Source: Udeniomyces pyricola (taxonomy: Eukaryota > Basidiomycota > Tremellomycetes > Cystofilobasidiales > Mrakiaceae). Taken from it: a stretch of 64,000 nucleotides of DNA. The DNA is taken from positions 496,001-560,000 of the forward strand of contig BCIK01000015.1 in NCBI GenBank assembly GCA_039545295.1, read 5' to 3'. The position numbers and the translations under genes were made by a program. Below, piece by piece: positions 63,201-64,000 of the stretch. The notes beneath the pieces were generated by a model that ran no database searches, was not told the DNA's origin, and saw nothing but the letters and a program-made list of their open reading frames with translations. Position 1 is the stretch's first letter, and each line of letters starts with the position of its first letter.

Positions 63201-64000
63201 AACAATGTCCACACCAGCAGGTCAAAACGATAAGAAAGACCAGAAGAGTGTCAGCAGCGATGCATCCCGGGGACACAAGAACTTGCTCCTAACCCACCCA
63301 CCACCCATATGGCTAGGCAACCATAGCCCAGGTAGGAAACATTATCACGCACAGTAAAGTGACATTCCTCTTGAGATTGCTCCTGGCTTCTTTGCAGCAG
63401 GAACGGCTCCTCCTCCTGATGGAAAGCGACGTCCGACTGGATGATGTGTTTGAGCGATGAGTGCCAAACCTCGTGCCAGCCCTCTTCGGCAGTGTTACCA
63501 AACAACCAAGGATGCTTCGTGCCCGACATCTCGGCGTATGCATCGTTGTCTGAGCGTGATCGTCAAGGGTATAACAGGGCCGTGAGTCATGATTCGAGCT
63601 TGCATTTGGAAACGGCCGTCTTAGGGAGCAGCACAAGACTCACAAATTAGTCGCCATACGCCCGAATCAGCTTCGTCCTGGGACCCCCACCAGAGACAGC
63701 ACTGAGTCTTCATGTTCATCACGATAGATACAGCGGTTCTGCAGTAACCCACGGGCCAACGATTAACGTCAGTATCAGCCGAGGTTCAGCAGGTATTGAT
63801 GCCAACAACGCCCAACATCGAAGGGGGAACTCACCTCAGACTCTGCGACCAATCCTTTCGAGGACCAAGGTGAGTCTTACTCCAGTCAAACGTTTCTAGC
63901 AGCTCCAGAGTTGAGACGCCTTTAAATCTCTTGTCCGGATTGACGGCGACGGACGAGGCACTATCCGAGCGATGCGGGATTTGTGGGGAAGATGGCCTGA
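55632..64000 (-). CDS. dual hybrid histidine kinase (PAS-GAF-HK-REC-HK-REC), 5' end outside window
   Basis: Very long two-component sensor; I resolve about 37 exons, 5' truncated at 64000. Order on the coding strand: PAS-like sensor ([20 protein letters not shown], 63353-63740; [17 protein letters not shown]), GAF-like segment (YHGVDT to [14 protein letters not shown], 63080-62104), HisKA 1 ([16 protein letters not shown], 61691-61609), HATPase 1 ([33 protein letters not shown], 61025-59990), REC 1 ([37 protein letters not shown], 59770-59191), Glu/Gln/Arg coiled coil (59037-58897), HisKA 2 ([13 protein letters not shown], 58772-58497), HATPase 2 ([29 protein letters not shown], 57743-56817), and REC 2 ([29 protein letters not shown], to the stop at 55632). 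Both phospho-acceptor His and both REC Asp are present, so both modules look active. Very short exons occur (5 nt at 58768-58772, 10 nt at 57610-57619, 14 nt at 58497-58510, 19 nt at 60441-60459). Donors at 56981 and 61150 are GTTCGT. Confidence 0.92.
56458..56484. repeat. A27 homopolymer in kinase intron
   Basis: 27 consecutive A on the + strand inside the intron between the exons 56604-56732 and 56341-56441, upstream of the acceptor on the coding strand. Confidence 0.9.
57165..57200. repeat. A36 homopolymer abutting a splice donor
   Basis: 36 consecutive A on the + strand. On the coding strand this is T36 starting directly after the GTGGGTC donor of the exon 57208-57334 in the histidine kinase gene. 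Confidence 0.92.
58768..58772 (-). other. 5-nt microexon of the dual histidine kinase (GTTAC)
   Basis: Minus strand reads ...CTCGCAG | GTTAC | GTAAGT.... Upstream exon ends at ...LLMD in phase 0 and the next exon starts G-TCC-CAC-GAG-CTG. Only inclusion of GTTAC gives Val-Thr-Ser-His-Glu, the H-box with the phospho-acceptor His. Flanking introns are 58773-58896 and 58672-58767. Confidence 0.85.

Noticed and set aside
1..64000. tRNA, rRNA, snRNA genes or CRISPR-like arrays
   Set aside because: I scanned the intergenic stretches for cloverleaf A/B-box patterns and regularly spaced repeats and saw none I could defend; a covariance-model scan would be decisive.

Overview
The window reads as nuclear DNA of an intron-dense fungus, almost certainly a basidiomycete. 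Genes are broken by many short GT-AG introns (mostly about 50-250 nt, C/T-rich before the acceptor). The gene set includes a white-collar-2 type GATA factor, an RNA-dependent RNA polymerase of the RNAi type, Rac1, and a tandem (dual) hybrid histidine kinase. I could not fix the order or species from sequence alone. Single N bases at 1545, 23430 and 54259 sit in or next to G/C runs and mark uncertain base calls.

Layout, left to right: 3' part of a Golgi Ca2+/Mn2+ P-type ATPase (PMR1, +); a small Gly/His-rich protein (+); a decayed Ty1/copia integrase fragment (-); a NiCoT nickel/cobalt permease (+); an unrecognised acidic/basic protein (-); a PPIL1-type cyclophilin (+); an unrecognised protein with a presequence-like N-terminus (+); WC-2 (+); the mitochondrial i-AAA protease YME1 (-); the pumilio-like ribosome-biogenesis factor PUF6 (+); RAC1 (-); the MCM-binding protein MCMBP (-); the AP-2 mu subunit (+); an RNA-dependent RNA polymerase (-); the HIG1-domain protein RCF1 (+); a mitochondrial-type cysteine synthase (-); and a very large dual hybrid histidine kinase whose 5' end leaves the window (-). 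There is no operon logic. Neighbours are mostly unrelated housekeeping genes in divergent pairs (YME1/PUF6, MCMBP/AP-2 mu, RdRP/RCF1) or convergent pairs (WC-2/YME1, PUF6/RAC1, AP-2 mu/RdRP).

I rebuilt exon models by hand, requiring GT-AG boundaries, an unbroken frame and family-conserved residues across each junction. Summed coding lengths are multiples of three for every complete model: cyclophilin 161 aa, NiCoT 537, WC-2 819, YME1 838, PUF6 704, RAC1 199, MCMBP 681, AP-2 mu 425, RdRP 1630, RCF1 245, cysteine synthase 372.

The most striking result is extreme microexon use. RAC1 can only be read as a normal Rac1 if it contains two separate 2-nt exons, each flanked by AG and GT and each supplying part of an invariant codon, plus a 9-nt exon. 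The dual histidine kinase has a 5-nt exon just before its second phospho-acceptor histidine. Many introns also start with GTNCGT, notably GTTCGT, which suggests a relaxed or shifted 5' splice-site consensus in this species.
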